From Bradysia coprophila (taxonomy: Eukaryota > Arthropoda > Insecta > Diptera > Sciaridae), in NCBI RefSeq assembly GCF_014529535.1, contig NW_023503376.1, forward strand, positions 2,151,138-2,215,137: 64,000 nucleotides of DNA. Reading direction: 5' to 3'. Position 1 is the stretch's first letter, and each line of letters opens with the position of its first letter. The position numbers and the translations under genes are program-made. The notes beneath the pieces are model-generated. The model made no database searches. It saw only the letters and a program-made list of their open reading frames with translations, and was not told the origin of the DNA. Shown one piece after another: positions 33,888-46,385 of this stretch.

Positions 33888-34474
33888 TTAATTACTCAAA
33901 CTTGTAACTTTTCTGATCCACGATAGATGCGATCCGACTCGTAGATAAATGCCTGGATAGTCGCCGTAATTAAATTTCACCTGAGAAACGAAGTAGAAAA
34001 TCATTCTATCAACGAAATTACTCTTGGCATACCCTTGTGTTAATATGTGAATTTAGCCCAATAACGCTGTATCTCCCGTTATCGATTGCAGTTAGTGGAC
34101 CACCTTGAAATAAATCGATTTTTCTTATTCAACAATTTTGCACCTTCAATTATTTTCGATTAGAATCTACCCAAATCGCCTGAGCACGAATCACCAGTCT
34201 CATCCCATGCACAAAACTCTTCCGCGGTGATTGTGGCTTTTTTCCTTCGGAACATAATATCACAATCTTGTGGTGACAGTGGTGATGCAATCACTGTGCT
34301 TACGGCCGAAGTTTTGGACTCTTTTTTGCACATATGCAAAAAAAGTTTAGTGAAATTGTATTGGTCGTTGTCTGGCAAGCAAAGGACGAATGAAATTGGT
34401 AAAGTTGACATTTTCGGCTAATTTAATCAAAGCAATGTCTCTGTTCTTGTGTTGGAAGATTTTGGGAGTAGATT
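33888..34474 (-). pseudogene. Trypsin-like serine protease homologue, frameshifted
   Basis: S1-family protease C-terminal half. Exons: ~34474-34171, 34103-34033 and 33980-33888, with donors GG|GTAGAT and AGG|GTATGC and acceptors TTTCAAG and TTTCTCAG. Readable motifs: RDIALIKLAENVNF (the catalytic Asp), then IRPL and, in another frame, CLPDNDQYNF, CDIMFRRKKATITAEEFCAW, GDSCSGDLGGPL across an intron, and YPGIYLRVGSHLSWI at the end. Two defects: two bases appear to be missing between IRPL and CLPD (near 34378), and the nucleophile Ser of GDSGG is Leu (GDLGG). The His exon is not seen; transposon and AT-rich sequence begin near 34500. A non-catalytic protease homologue with a sequencing error is the alternative to a pseudogene. 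Confidence 0.78.
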
Positions 34475-34639
34475 CTAGTCGTCATTCTAAGACATTCCAG
34501 AAAAAAAAAATTGGGGGCAACCGGCCTCGTTTCGGAGCTAGGGCTCCTCGAAGTTCCCAAATAGGCCCAATATAAGAACACCTTTAAGTGTGTGTGTGTG
34601 TATGGGTATGGTAGAACAAATTTGTTCGCTTTTGGTAAG

Positions 34640-35215
34640 CTCTGCTCGCCTCAATTTTTTTTCCTAAATTTAGTATTTTTTAAATTTTTTAAATTTTTCA
34701 AAAGTTTTCAAAATTTTTCAAAATTTTTTAAATTTTTCAAAATTTTTTAAATTTTTCATTTTTAAAATTTTTCAAATTTTTTTTACATTTTTCAAAATTT
34801 TTTAACTTTTTTAAATTTTTTACATTTTTTAAATTTTTTTAAATTTTTCAAAATTTTTCAAAATTATCAAAAATTTTCAAAATTTTATAAATTTTTCAAT
34901 TTTTTTTAAATTTTTCAAAATTTTTTAAATTTTTTAAAATTATCACATTTTTCAAAATTTTTTAAATTTTTTAAATTTTTCATCATTTTTTTAACTTTTT
35001 TAAATTTTTTACATTTTTTAAATTTTTTTAAATTTTTCAAAATTTTTCAAAAATTTGAAAAATTTTGAAAAATTTTGAAAAATTTATAAATTTTTTTCAA
35101 ATTTTTCAAAATTTTTTAAATTTTTTAAAATTTTCACATTTTTCAAAATTTTTTACATTTTTTAAAATTTTCAAAATTTATCAAAATTTTTTAAATTTTT
35201 CAAATAAAGCCGGAG
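34640..35215. repeat. AT low-complexity array (AAATTTTTCAAAATTTTTT)n
   Basis: Almost 600 bp made only of A/T with interspersed C or G. Similar tracts at 36745-36915 and 38706-38945 flank the foldback structures here, the last in complementary orientation. Confidence 0.9.
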
Positions 35216-36745
35216 CATTATAATTTGATCGATTCTACTCATTTAATTCATTTTTAAATAATTGTAGTTTTCGAAGAAATCATTTCGAAAACATTACAGT
35301 TAGGGAATGCAATCCCGGACCGTTTTTACAAAACCGGGATTCGGGATTTGATTCAGTATCAATACCGGGAATACCGGTATTTTCGGGATTGGAAAGAAAA
35401 ATCGAAATGACTTATTTCTTGATAAAAATTTGGATTTCTAAGAAGAAATTTTAAAAAGCAGAATTCAAAAAACTTATCGTCGTTTTGTTTGAAACTTTAC
35501 AATGTAGTCTGTACTCTGGGTCCTGTAGTCAGGGTGGTTTTACAAGACGGGCTGTGTGCAATATTATGAAACTACATGAGTTTTCAAAAGCAAAGAAATT
35601 TTCGTTTCAACTTACACAAATGTTAAGTCTAACATTGCTAATTATTAGATTTTCTTTGATTAGTAACTTATGCAAGATAAATGAAGAGTTAGAAATATGC
35701 CAGTGAGGCAAGTAAAGAATTTTTTGAATTTAAAAAAATTTTTGGCCTATTAGTTTAAAATTTTTATTTTCTTTCTAAATCCCAAAAGGATCACAGCAAA
35801 TTTCCTCCTAACTACGGGCTTGACAAATTCTTAAATTTAACGTACAAACCTTAATATACTCATTTCTAATGACATTAGCAACGTCAATTTTCTCTCTGAA
35901 AAACGCTCAAAGAAAGCACAAGTGTTGCAGCGTCTCACCGTTAAATCTTGAACGACACAAATAACCGCAATCAGAAAAAGCCATCTCTACTCTACTTTAC
36001 TCAACTCTACGCTAGTCGGTTTGATGAGTAGTTTACACTCATGAATATGTATGAACATTAAATCATGTACATTAAGACCATTTCATGATGCGACTTTTTT
36101 AAAAAGTGATCCAGTATCTCTGGACTTTATTCCGATGTGTTTGTATAAGATTCTCAGGACAGAAGGCGTGAATCAATCCTTGTGTAGGCAAATACCTGGA
36201 ACCTTATCTATTGATATGTACAACATCTGCTCGCTTAAATGTATGTAGCCATGCCAAATCAAAGCTCAGGCACCTTATGATGCGTTGTAAACGCGTAGTT
36301 AACACGTTGTCATTTTGTCATATGCTTTTGATCACTAGATTCTCACCATTTTCGAAAAAAATTCAACTCCTGTCTAATCATCAAAAGCCGTTGCCATACG
36401 AAATTGCTTTGTAAATGCTAAAAATCCGACTAAAAATTTTCAATTTATTTAATTTTAATCTTTCGGGATAAATCCCGGTATTTTTTGGTGAAAACCGGTT
36501 TTCGGTGCTGGAATTTTCCGGGATTAGTACCGGGATTAATCCCGGGATTGCATTCCCTAATTACAGTATAAAAGCTTAGACGCGTGCATTTGAACGGATT
36601 ACCCGCAGGTAGAGAGTAAACAGCTCTAATGCGCATGTGTAAGCTTTTATACTGTAATGTTTTCGAAATGATTTCTTCGAAAACTACAATTATTTAAAAA
36701 TGAATAGAATCGATCAAATTATAATGCTTCGACTTTATTTTTAAA
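35216..36745. mobile_element. Foldback element split by the hAT insertion
   Basis: AAGCCGGAGCATTATAATTTGATCGATTCTA...TTTCGAAGAAATCATTTCG at 35211-35300 is matched inverted by 36650-36740. With the hAT element removed the two arms meet at a hairpin TACAGTATAAAAGCTTA..TAAGCTTTTATACTGTA (36563-36656). Confidence 0.75.
35301..36559. mobile_element. 1.26-kb hAT-type element, 8-bp duplication ATTACAGT
   Basis: Termini TAGGGAATGCAATCCCGG and CCGGGATTGCATTCCCTA with sub-terminal CCGGGAT repeats; ATTACAGT at 35293-35300 and 36560-36567. The interior (35480-36420) has open frames below 75 codons and no recognised transposase, so it is a non-autonomous or decayed copy. It is inserted into one arm of an older foldback element. 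Confidence 0.88.
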
Positions 36746-36947
36746 TTTTTTAAATTTTTCTTCAAAATTTTCAAATTTAAAAAAAAAAATCCAAATATTT
36801 TTTTTACAATTTTCAAGAAAAATTTCAAAATTATCAAAAAAAAATTCAAAATTTTCAAAGTTTTCAAATTTTTCAAATTTAAAATTTTTTTTAAATTTTT
36901 TAAATTTTTTAAATATAACAATCTACTAATTCTTCCAAAAGAACTGA

Positions 36948-37386
36948 TATCAGTCAAAAACACTCAAAAGAGTAAAAGTGACGCAAGTCCCTGTGCATAC
37001 TTCCAAAACAACTGATATCGCTGGAGGTGACGCATTCTGCGCTTGTACGCAAAAACTGTAACAGCAAAAATTTGACCAAAGAATTTCTAGAAACAAAATT
37101 TTACCAACAAATTTTTGCGTCACAAGTGGCAGATGTTGAGGAAAGTACTTTTAAGAATTTTTTTAAAATAGGCAAGAATACGTCCTAATACGTCCGAATC
37201 ATCTGCCACTTTGTGACGCAAATTTTTTTTGGTAAAATTTTGTTTCTAGAATTACTTTGGTCAAATTTTTGCTGTTACAGTTTTTGCGTACAAGCGCAGA
37301 ATGCGTCACCTCCAGCGATATCAGTTGTTTTGGAAGTATGCACAGGGACTTGCGTCACTTTTACTCTTTTGAGTGTTTTTGACTGA
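36948..37386. mobile_element. 440-bp palindromic element, copy 1
   Basis: Both ends read ATCAGTCAAAAACACTCAAAAG inward; the halves pair along CGCATTCTGCGCTTGTACGC and the rest. A near-identical copy lies at 38239-38683. Confidence 0.85.
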
Positions 37387-37394
37387 TTTTTAAA

Positions 37395-37715
37395 CACTGG
37401 ATTTTAGTTTACTTTTGATGATATCTTTTCATCAGAATCCTTTTTGAAAAATGTACGACTGCAATTCCGACCACGAATGTGGTAGCTTTCAAAAGAAAAT
37501 AGATTTGGTTGTAGCAGTTTGACCGGCTCTGAGAAACGTGAGCAGTTTATGAAAATTTCATTAAACTGCTCACTTCTCTCAGAGCTGGTCAAACAACTAC
37601 AACCAAATGTATTTTCTGTTGAAAGCTAACAGATTCGTGGTCGAAATTGCGGTCGTACATTTTTGAAAAAGGACTTAGATGGAAAGATATCATCAAATAT
37701 GAAAAATACCACTTC
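37395..37715. repeat. Hairpin repeat between the two palindromes
   Basis: TTTGATGATATCTTTTCATC...CAGCTCTGAGAAA-type arms at 37415-37545 and 37570-37700 are inverted copies. Probably another MITE. Confidence 0.6.
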
Positions 37716-38238
37716 GTTTTCGCTTGATAAAACTTTTAAGCTAACAATGGCAGAGTTCCCGGCAAATTCTCGGAGGAACTATTGGATATTCGGAAGTCGT
37801 AAACGAGTTTGCTAACATACATATGTGTGGAAAAAATTTCAATAATTTTGGGCTAACTTAAGGCGTGATTTCCACTTACAGAAAAACTGCTCCGTTTTGC
37901 CTACATTTAGCTTAACCACGCTCTTTTCTATTGTCTAAAGTGAGTGCTTTTTTCGTAGGTGAAAATCAAGACTAACCGTCATAATCCCATCGCGCTTCTA
38001 CTTGGCTCAAGATTTTTATTTCATTATGTTCTGTTATAGTGTCGACCCTATGAAAGGAATTTGTGTCAAAAATTGTTACTTTCCTAACGCATGCTTCCAG
38101 AACGCTCGTGCTCGAAACCTGTCATTCGTTAAAAAAAAATACTTTTACCATAAGTTCGGAACAACGTTTTTCCTGAATGACGTTGGAAATAAGCGATAAA
38201 GTCACGATATTTTAACACTAGTTAGGAAGTAGTATGTT

Positions 38239-38683
38239 ATCAGTCAAAAACACTCAAAAGAGTAAAAGTGACGCAAGTCCCTGTGCATACTTCCAAAACA
38301 ACTGATATCGCTGGAGGTGACGCATTCTGCGCTTGTACGCAAAAACTGTAACAGCAAAAATTTGACCAAAGAAATTCTAGAAACAAAATTTTACCAAAAA
38401 AATGTTGCGTCACAAAGTGGCAGATGTTGAGGAAAGTACTTTTAAGAATTTTTTTAAAATAGGCAAGAATACGTCCTAATACGTCCGAATCATCTGCCAC
38501 TTTGTGACGCAAAATTTTTTTGGTAAAATTTTGTTTCTAGAATTTCTTTGGTCAAATTTTTGCTGTTACAGTTTTTGCGTACAAGCGCAGAATGCGTCAC
38601 CTCCAGCGATATCAGTTGTTTTGGAAGTATGCACAGGGACTTGCGTCACTTTTACTCTTTTGAGTGTTTTTGACTGATATCAG
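38239..38683. mobile_element. 440-bp palindromic element, copy 2
   Basis: Same sequence as 36948-37386 with few differences. Its right flank (ATCAGTTCCTTTGGAAGAATTAG then A/T tract) is the complement of the left flank of copy 1, so the two copies are arms of a larger inverted structure of about 2 kb. Confidence 0.85.
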
Positions 38684-38940
38684 TTCCTTTGGAAGAATTA
38701 GTAGATTGAAAAAATTCAAAAAATTAAAAAAAATTTGAAAAATTTAAAAAATTTGAAAAATTTGAAAAATTTTGAAAAATTTTGAAAAATTTTGAAAAAT
38801 TTAAAAAAATTTGAAAAATTTTGAAAAATTTTGAAAAAATTTACTAAAAATTTTTGAAAATTTTAAAAAAAATTGAAAAATTTTAAAAATGTAAAAAATT
38901 TTGAAAAATTTAAAAATTTTAGAAAAATTTAAAAAAATTT

Positions 38941-39115
38941 CAACAAAATCTAAAGAAGACTTTAGAAGATAGGAAACACGGACGGACGGACGGACGGACT
39001 AACAAAGTAACGTAGGATTTTTTCATTTCGTTTAAAGTACTGAAATTGACCAAAATGTATGGAAATGTGGCTTCTTGGAAGATTTTTTGCGTGGCCAAAT
39101 TTTAAGCTGCAAGAA
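38941..39115. repeat. Dispersed repeat with (GGAC)n
   Basis: Reverse complement of the repeat at 30290-30448; contains GGACGGACGGACGGACGGAC. Confidence 0.8.
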
Positions 39116-40860
39116 CGTTGAAACATCGCTCGCTGCGCTCGTGTGGTAAACTTGGGTACAGTGCTGAAAAAATCAACATTACAACACTTGTAACACAACA
39201 CATTATTGTTGCACTAGTGTGATATACGATTTTTACATCCAAGTATTAAATATCTCGATTTAAATATAACAAATTTCCATCAAGTATTAAAACTCGAAGA
39301 GCCGCCAGCAATCTAGGCCACCAAAAATTCTTAAATTTCAAAAATCAATATTTCGAGCCGCTGAGTGGTTATTGGGTAGCCAGTACTGATATCTGTGATT
39401 ATTTATCAAAAAATGCTACAATTCTCAACCGAGTCGATGCGTAACTACTACACTAAATCTCCGTCTAATGTAACAAGTACGCAATGATCCCAACTACCAG
39501 AAATCATTTGCGAATTTCGCAGTGAAAGAAACATTCAATTGAATCAACCTTAACCGTTAAACTGTTCTTAATTAATGGCAGAAACTTTCAAAATCCACGC
39601 TATCTCACACATATTAAGAGCCTATCAAGACGAGTGCTCACATGAGTGTACATAATCTCTAATGTGATTAATTCGAAAATGCTCTTCCTCCGTGTCCATA
39701 TATAGGTTTGTTACTCGTATGTGGGCTGCAAAGGAAATTTGATTTAATTGACTTAATTGAGGAAAACTCAATCGAATCCAGTGATGAAGATCATACAGTT
39801 GGAGAGCATTTTCTACAATTCAAGCCAATCCTAACGGGTGTTAATGTTATGAACAGAGCACAATACATTGTATGAATAGATGGATGTGAAGAAAGTGAAC
39901 CATTTGCGCTATGCATTCCTTTTAATGCTTCAAATAAAAATTTTTCACTTAAGTGAAACCAACCCCATATGTGTGTCACTACTGTAACCTTTCTGCATAC
40001 ATAAAAAATGCTCGCCCGTGAAACTCATAAAAGGACAATAATTTTTTTAATGTTTTTAGCTGCCAACAACTAAATCAAATGGCGAAATGAACACGCATAA
40101 CAAAAATGAAAATTTAAATTGCAAATTTAATTGGTTGGGTGCACTTACAAATTCTAGTTCCATATGCACATTTTCTCAATATTATATAATCCAACGTGTT
40201 TACGTTAAAGTGTTGTATAAAATGTCATCAGATAAAGAACTGAACTTTTTTTTTATTATCTAAAAATGTACGTAAGCTACACTTCATAAAAAAAAAAGAA
40301 AGAAAAACGAGAGGGTGTAGCGACACGGTAAGTTGGTTGAGTTATTATTGTAATTCATGGGACTGAATGCGTTCTTTTTATTTGTTTAGGGTTAAACAAT
40401 TACAAGCGCCATGAACACATATTATGCACCACTTATACTATTTGCATAAATTAGCTACATAGTCTAGATAGTCAGAGTTACTTACTGGTTCTGACGGTAA
40501 CTTTAACAATTTGAAAAACGACTTTAACAGTTGATAAGGAATTGAATGCGTTTCAATTCGTAATCAGCAGTTTTTTTTATTGATCGCTTTGATAAGCTTT
40601 ATTGGAGGTGAAAGGCGATTAATTTTATTGATGTAGTTATTCAGTGGGATTACAATTATAAAACACCGCACCGAGCTTGATAATTCAATAAAATTATAAC
40701 AATTAATTTTTTGGCGCTTGAAGACTGAAATTCGACGGATTTCGATCGAAAAGTTCAATTTTTCTGTACTACTTGTGGCCAAGAAAATACTTTTTATTCA
40801 GGCGGACCAAAGATGTCACATTCTCTCACCAGATAGAGCGCCAAAACAACAACTTTTTCT
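39116..40860. other. Noncoding, no gene recognised
   Basis: AT-rich DNA, open frames under 80 codons, no motif that I can support. Confidence 0.5.
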
Positions 40861-40867
40861 CTCACTT

Positions 40868-41115
40868 TCTTTACACTTTTCGTTCCCAGTTACGTCACTT
40901 TTCGTACCCAGTTACGTCACTTTTCGTACCCAGTTACGTCACTTTTCGTACCTAGTTACGTCACTTTTCGTACCCAGTTACGTCACTTTTCGTACCCAGT
41001 TACGTCACTTTTCGTACCCAGTTACGTCACTTTTCGTACCTAGTTACGTCACTTTTCGTACCCGGTTACGTCACTTTTTGCACCCAGTTACGTCACTTTT
41101 CGTACCTAGTTACGT
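40868..41115. repeat. 22-bp tandem repeat, about 11 copies
   Basis: Unit CAGTTACGTCACTTTTCGTA plus CC with few substitutions (CTAGTT, CGGTT). Two overlapping open frames here are produced by the repeat. Confidence 0.95.
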
Positions 41116-42710
41116 AACTAGGGAATATGTCGCGACATGTCGAATGACAGCTGGGTTTTTGAGAGAGAATTCAATACATTTTCTCTCAACCAATTTCAAA
41201 AACTCGCTGATGACTGATTCCATTTAAACCGTTTTTAATGGACAACGCCTTGCATGTGCCATCAGATTAGATTGACTAGGTAAATTGTCATTATCTTAAG
41301 TTGAAAGCTGACTAATTAAAAAAAAAAATTGAATAAATTTATTGTTTCCCCTTGAATCAGTGCCGGATTACCCTCACTGGCACTGGGAGAAAGTGGCACT
41401 GTTTGTCTTATGTTTTCCGATGGGAATACGAATCGCATTGGCTCTAACATTTTTTGAACCTTGGACCAGTCAACGCGCAGTTGTGCACAAAAAAATCTTT
41501 CTCATATATTCCCATACAAACTTTGATGATTTTTCCGGACCACTAAAATGATTCCAAAAATTTAAAAAAAATATTTTTGGAATAAGCTAGTTAAAACCAT
41601 ATTTTGAGGCGGTTTGAAATTGAAATTTTACGGAAAAAAACCACTCTAGTGAGTATACACAAAGTATAATGGCATTGTTCGTTCTTGGACTCATGATATG
41701 ATCCCTAAATGCAAATAGCATCACTTTAGGATAATTTTTGATCACAATCAGACTTTAACGCCGTTGGTTGAACTCGAAATTATGAAAAAATTGGTTAAAT
41801 CTGGGCAACTTTTTACTTCGTGCAACTTCCTGGCCTGCAACACAATTTTTCTGAGATTTAGTTTACGTGGGATGATAGTGAGTGTGTCCTGCTACAACAC
41901 CCCATAGTCGATTTCACGGAAACGTTCTGTTGCAGGCCAGCAGTACTGTGCAAAAATCGACCATACTTTCATTGTTTACTCCCGAACGTACAGTGGTTAC
42001 CGACTCGTGCCTATACTCTAGTGATAGGTCTTTTAGAGGCGCACACTCGCACAACATTTCAACTTTTAAAAAATCGTCTACCTCGAGTTAATACTAAAAA
42101 AGTGTTTTCCCTACCCTATGACATGTGCCTGCATTCTACCAATTTACACCAAGAGTACACAATTAATAAAAAAAGGAAAAGACGAATCCAACGCGCTATA
42201 GCTCGTCCGGATCGCCGAACCTTAGTATTGATTTTCCCCAAAATTGGTTCAAGTTGTGGCGATATCACTCTTAATCTGTTACAGACGACAAGCATATGAC
42301 TAGTATTATTATCGGGTCAATCACTTCCTTCGATCAAAGTATTTTTAATCTGTTGATTTCAAATCTTGTACTTCAATTTTTTAACGCGCATTTTATTATA
42401 TTTAGGACCACATTATCTAGAACTTGTCATTATTTTCGTCGTCGTTGTCGATAACAGATGAATATAGGCGTATGTGACAGTTTAATCGCTGATGTTAATG
42501 TTAATGAACATTTTATCCCCATTCAACAGTACACAACTAAGTTCACTAGTAACTCCAACGCGTTTTTTACTCAATATTGATATGAGTGGAAGATGTAAGT
42601 CTCTCATAAAGCTTTATAATGAGAGAAAAAGAGAGAGAGAGAGAGAGAATTATGTTTAAAATTTCACTGTTGATGTATGAAGGTCTTGTCATAAATTACG
42701 ACTTTGATAT
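41116..42710. other. Noncoding with a dispersed repeat
   Basis: No gene recognised. The segment about 42255-42390 (CTGTTACAGACGACAAGCATAT ... GTACTTCAATTTTTTAA) is an inverted copy of about 49330-49445. Confidence 0.55.
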
Positions 42711-42719
42711 AGTCAATGA

Positions 42720-44311
42720 GGTGGCGGGACATTTCGACACCGTCAATATCGTCAGGAACGATATTATCGTTTTTTTGGACGATACTATCATCTAAAAAAC
42801 GATACTATCGTCTAAAAAACGATAATATCGTTTTTAGACGATAGTATCGTCCAAGAAAACGATAATATCGTTTTTTGGACGATAGTATCGTCTAAAAAAC
42901 GATATTATCGTTTTTTAGACGATACTATCGTCCAAAAAAACGATATTATCGTCCAAAAAATTTTCATCCAGAACGATAATATCGTCTAAATTGGAAAATT
43001 CTAAAATATTGTCTGGACGATAGTATCGTTTTCTGGACGATATTATCGTTCAGAAAACGATACTATCGTTTTCTGGACGATATTACCGTTCTAGAAAATC
43101 TAATGGATATTTTCGTTTTCTGTACGATAATATCGTCCAAAACGATAATATCGTCCTGGGCGATATTATCGTTTTCTTAAATGATAATATCGTCCAGCAC
43201 GATACTATCGTTTAAAAAAACGATAATATCGCCCAGGACGATATTATCGTTTAGTTTTGGGTGGTAATATTGTCCAAGACTTAATTTTACTCAGAGGTGC
43301 AGCAAGAACCGAATTCTCTTCCAAAATATCAAAAAACAATTGTCAGAGGAAATCACCTACACATCAGTGTTTAAAAAAGGCGTTTAGTTCGTCCCTAAAT
43401 AATTCATCTTTTTACGAAATGAATACCAACTTTGATTGTACATAAAAGGCGTTTTAACAAGCGATCCGGCCCATTGCCCCGGAGCGAAGCGGAGGGCCGC
43501 AATGCGAGCCGGGCGCCGGAACGGTGTCGGAACTTAGGAGTTAATTTTTTTTTCTCGCATCGTCTCATAATTAGTCTGTGTAATTTTTCGATATAAAATT
43601 TAAATTTACGGAACCAAATGAACCAATTTTTAATATATATTTGCCGTCTATAAAAAGGTGTTTATCTACAAGATTTTGTGTTTCGTCTTCAACAACCATT
43701 CAGAAAGATAATATCGCCCAGGACGATATTATCATCTAGAATTTTTATTTTAAATAAATTAAAAACGATATTATCGTCCTGGACGATATTATCGTCTCAA
43801 ATTTAAAAAAATAAATTAATTAAAAACGATATTATCGTCCCAAAAATTATCGACCAGGACGATAATATCGTCCAAAATAACGATAAATTTGTTCAGAAAA
43901 AGAAAATAACGATAATATCGTCCAGCGGATATTTTCATCCAGGACGATATTATCGTCAAAAAAACGATATTATCGTTTTTTGAACGATAATATCGTTTTT
44001 TAGACGATAGTATCATCAAAAAAACGATAGTATCGTCCAAAAAAACGATATTATCGTTTAAAAACGATATTATCGTTTTTTAAACGATAATATCGTCAAG
44101 AAAACGATAATATCGTCCTGAAAATATTTTAAAATTTATAATTTTTGACGATATTATCGTCCTGTATGAAATTTTTTTAGACGATATTATCGTTTTTTAG
44201 ACGATAGTATCGTCTAAAAAACGATACTATCGTTTTTTGGACGATACTATCGTCTAAAAAACGATAATATCGTTCCTGACGATATTGCCCATGTAGTTAT
44301 GTCGCCTCACC
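42720..44311. mobile_element. 1.59-kb element of CGATAATATCG palindromes, 9-bp duplication
   Basis: Imperfect terminal inverted repeats (GGTGGCGGGACA.. and ..TGTCGCCTCACC read inward, then ATCGTCAGGAACGATATTATCG-like sequence on both sides). AGTCAATGA at 42711-42719 and 44312-44320. A 9-bp duplication fits Mutator-like elements. Both thirds next to the ends (42750-43260, 43700-44290) consist of short palindromes of the type AACGATAATATCGTT and GACGATACTATCGTC. The middle is unique sequence with a GC-rich patch at 43463-43532. Confidence 0.8.
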
Positions 44312-44457
44312 AGTCAATGATATAGTTTGGATCGATGTTGGGAGAATTCCTTTCGTACTGTGGGAGCAGTTAGAGCAACAATGGAAACACAAGTAAACTG
44401 AATATCAATCGTAATTGTATTTACACGCTACATCGCTTCGAAATATTGCTACACATT

Positions 44458-46330
44458 TCATGTGTTGATGCTTTTTCCTTTAGTTTCCTCCAAAAAGAAG
44501 ATCGCAAAAATTACTCCCGACACACTTACGAGTGCAAAGAACCACATACAAGAATGCATGTTTACAGCTTCCGCAATTATTGGATAAAATTTCACCATTA
44601 AAAACATGAAGAAACTGATTAGGGACAAACATAAAGTTGCCGCAACCGTTCGAATCTGAAACGACAGTTGACTAAATTTCCTCATTAAAAAACCGTTGAC
44701 TAGAAATACCTTTGCTGGAAGCACTTCCAACAAAACAACAAACACCAACGGAATCAGTCCGATATTACAAGATAAGACAGCGAATGATAGACTGGTAACT
44801 GGTACCCAATCGAAGCCAGTCAAATCGGTTCCCTTAAATGATAGATAAACGTACGTTCCCATGGCTGCCATTCCAATTGCCGTTCCACCAGAGGATAGTA
44901 TGTACAGAATGCGTCTTCCGATTCGATCAACCAATGAAGATGATGTAGCTGTGGCTATCAATTGAATGGTGATCATAACGATAGCAGACAATGACGGATC
45001 GAGACCGGATCCAGAATTTGCGAATAAAATCGACGCATAATTCAATAGTACCGGTGATCCACAGAATATGCTCAGTAGAACTACGCATAGGCCTCTGGCG
45101 ATGCCGACTCGTGCTTCCTTGGTGGCTGTTTTATGACGAAAAAATTCGTTTACTTTGGGGAGTGGTATTCACGCCACTAATTGGTCCAGCATAGACGTGA
45201 TGCTGTGGAATTTGATCTTTAAAGCTCAAAACTTACTAAAATCTGCCCAGACCAATTTTTCCCCTTTTTCCTGGTTTGCCTTAATCGTTGAGTACAGTTT
45301 TGCCTTTTCCGTTTCAAATCTATCGATATCTTGCTTTGAACCGCCCGTACAATTTTTGTAAAATTTGAGAGACCTTTCGGCCGCCTCCGCTTTGTTCCGT
45401 GACATTAAAGACATGGGAGTGTCTGTGAATTCCCCGCGAGGAAAACAAGGATTAAATTTCTTGAAGAATTTGTAGATCATGTTAACCGAAACTCACCCGG
45501 AAGAAATGCAAATGAAGCAAACAAAGCGGCAGGGAATACCATCATAACGTATGGCGCTGTTTTGTAAGTCATATACGATCCAGTCACATAAGCCAGCAGA
45601 ATTCCGAAGCATGCGAAAACCATCAGCATCGAGCCCAGCATACCTCTGATACTGAAGAACGAACATCATTTCAATGTTTCATGTTGCCCGATTTGCAGCA
45701 CAATAATCAGAAACTGAATTTCTATTTCGGAAAATACCTACGTATCATCGGCTATTTCCGAAACGAATAAAGGAATCGCAATGCTTGTTCCACCACCGGC
45801 TATCCCAGCTATTACTCTGGCAGCGTATAAAAATTCCAGTCTATTGGCTAGTACTACAGTCAACCAGAAAAGCTTTGAAAAGATAAAAAAAAATCAAAAT
45901 TGACTTGTGGATGAGGGACGGTTGTCTTTGTAATTACAAAATACGGAATTGCCAGAATGCAAAAAGCAATTTTCCTTCCCAGCAGTTTAATGATGACCAA
46001 AAATATGAAAGTTCCGAAAAATCCGCCCAGATAGGATATCGATCCTAACCATGATGCTTGAGTTGTGTTTATTGGACCAGTATCTATCGGTGAATTTTGT
46101 GAAAGAAGTAGTAGGAGTGACGGTGATAACCAACCAATTAGATTTCCATACGAAATAGCGCACATGTTGGCTTGAAAATGATAAGAGGCATGATAGTAAT
46201 TTATGCAACAAGTTGAGAAAAGGCGTTTGACGAAAACTAAGTCGTTTCGCAACGTATTGCCTACAACGTTTTCTGCAACCTGCTGCGGAAAGTGATCTTT
46301 CAAAATGCAAACTTCACACAATTTCTCCAT
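44458..46330 (-). CDS. Facilitated sugar transporter (Tret1-like, MFS), five exons
   Basis: Membrane carrier of the sugar-porter family. Exons on the minus strand: 46330-45938, 45872-45742, 45651-45497, 45422-45237 and 45152-44458, all with GT..AG borders and compatible phases; 519 aa if the first ATG is used. Motifs: SYGNLIGWLSPSL in helix 1; SWLGSISYLGGFFGTF; LLGRKIAFC after helix 2; LYAARVIAGIAGGGTSIAIP and FVSEIADDTIRGMLGS (family signature); FLPDTPMSLMSRNKAEAA before the central loop; DRIGRRILYILSSGGTA; and FLEETKGKSINT at the end. The N-terminus is uncertain: a good acceptor (CATTTTCAAG at 46171) lies just before the conserved part, so residues 1-54 may be replaced by an upstream exon. 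No disabling mutation seen. A snap-back element begins 56 bp upstream. Confidence 0.87.
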
Positions 46331-46385
46331 TTAATTTCTCCATTCAGTTTAATGAACTTCAATAAATTTGATTCATTCATGGCCA

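Noticed and set aside
41882-42299. Overlapping 69- and 92-codon plus-strand frames
   Set aside because: Composition and lack of motifs fit chance; part overlaps a dispersed repeat.
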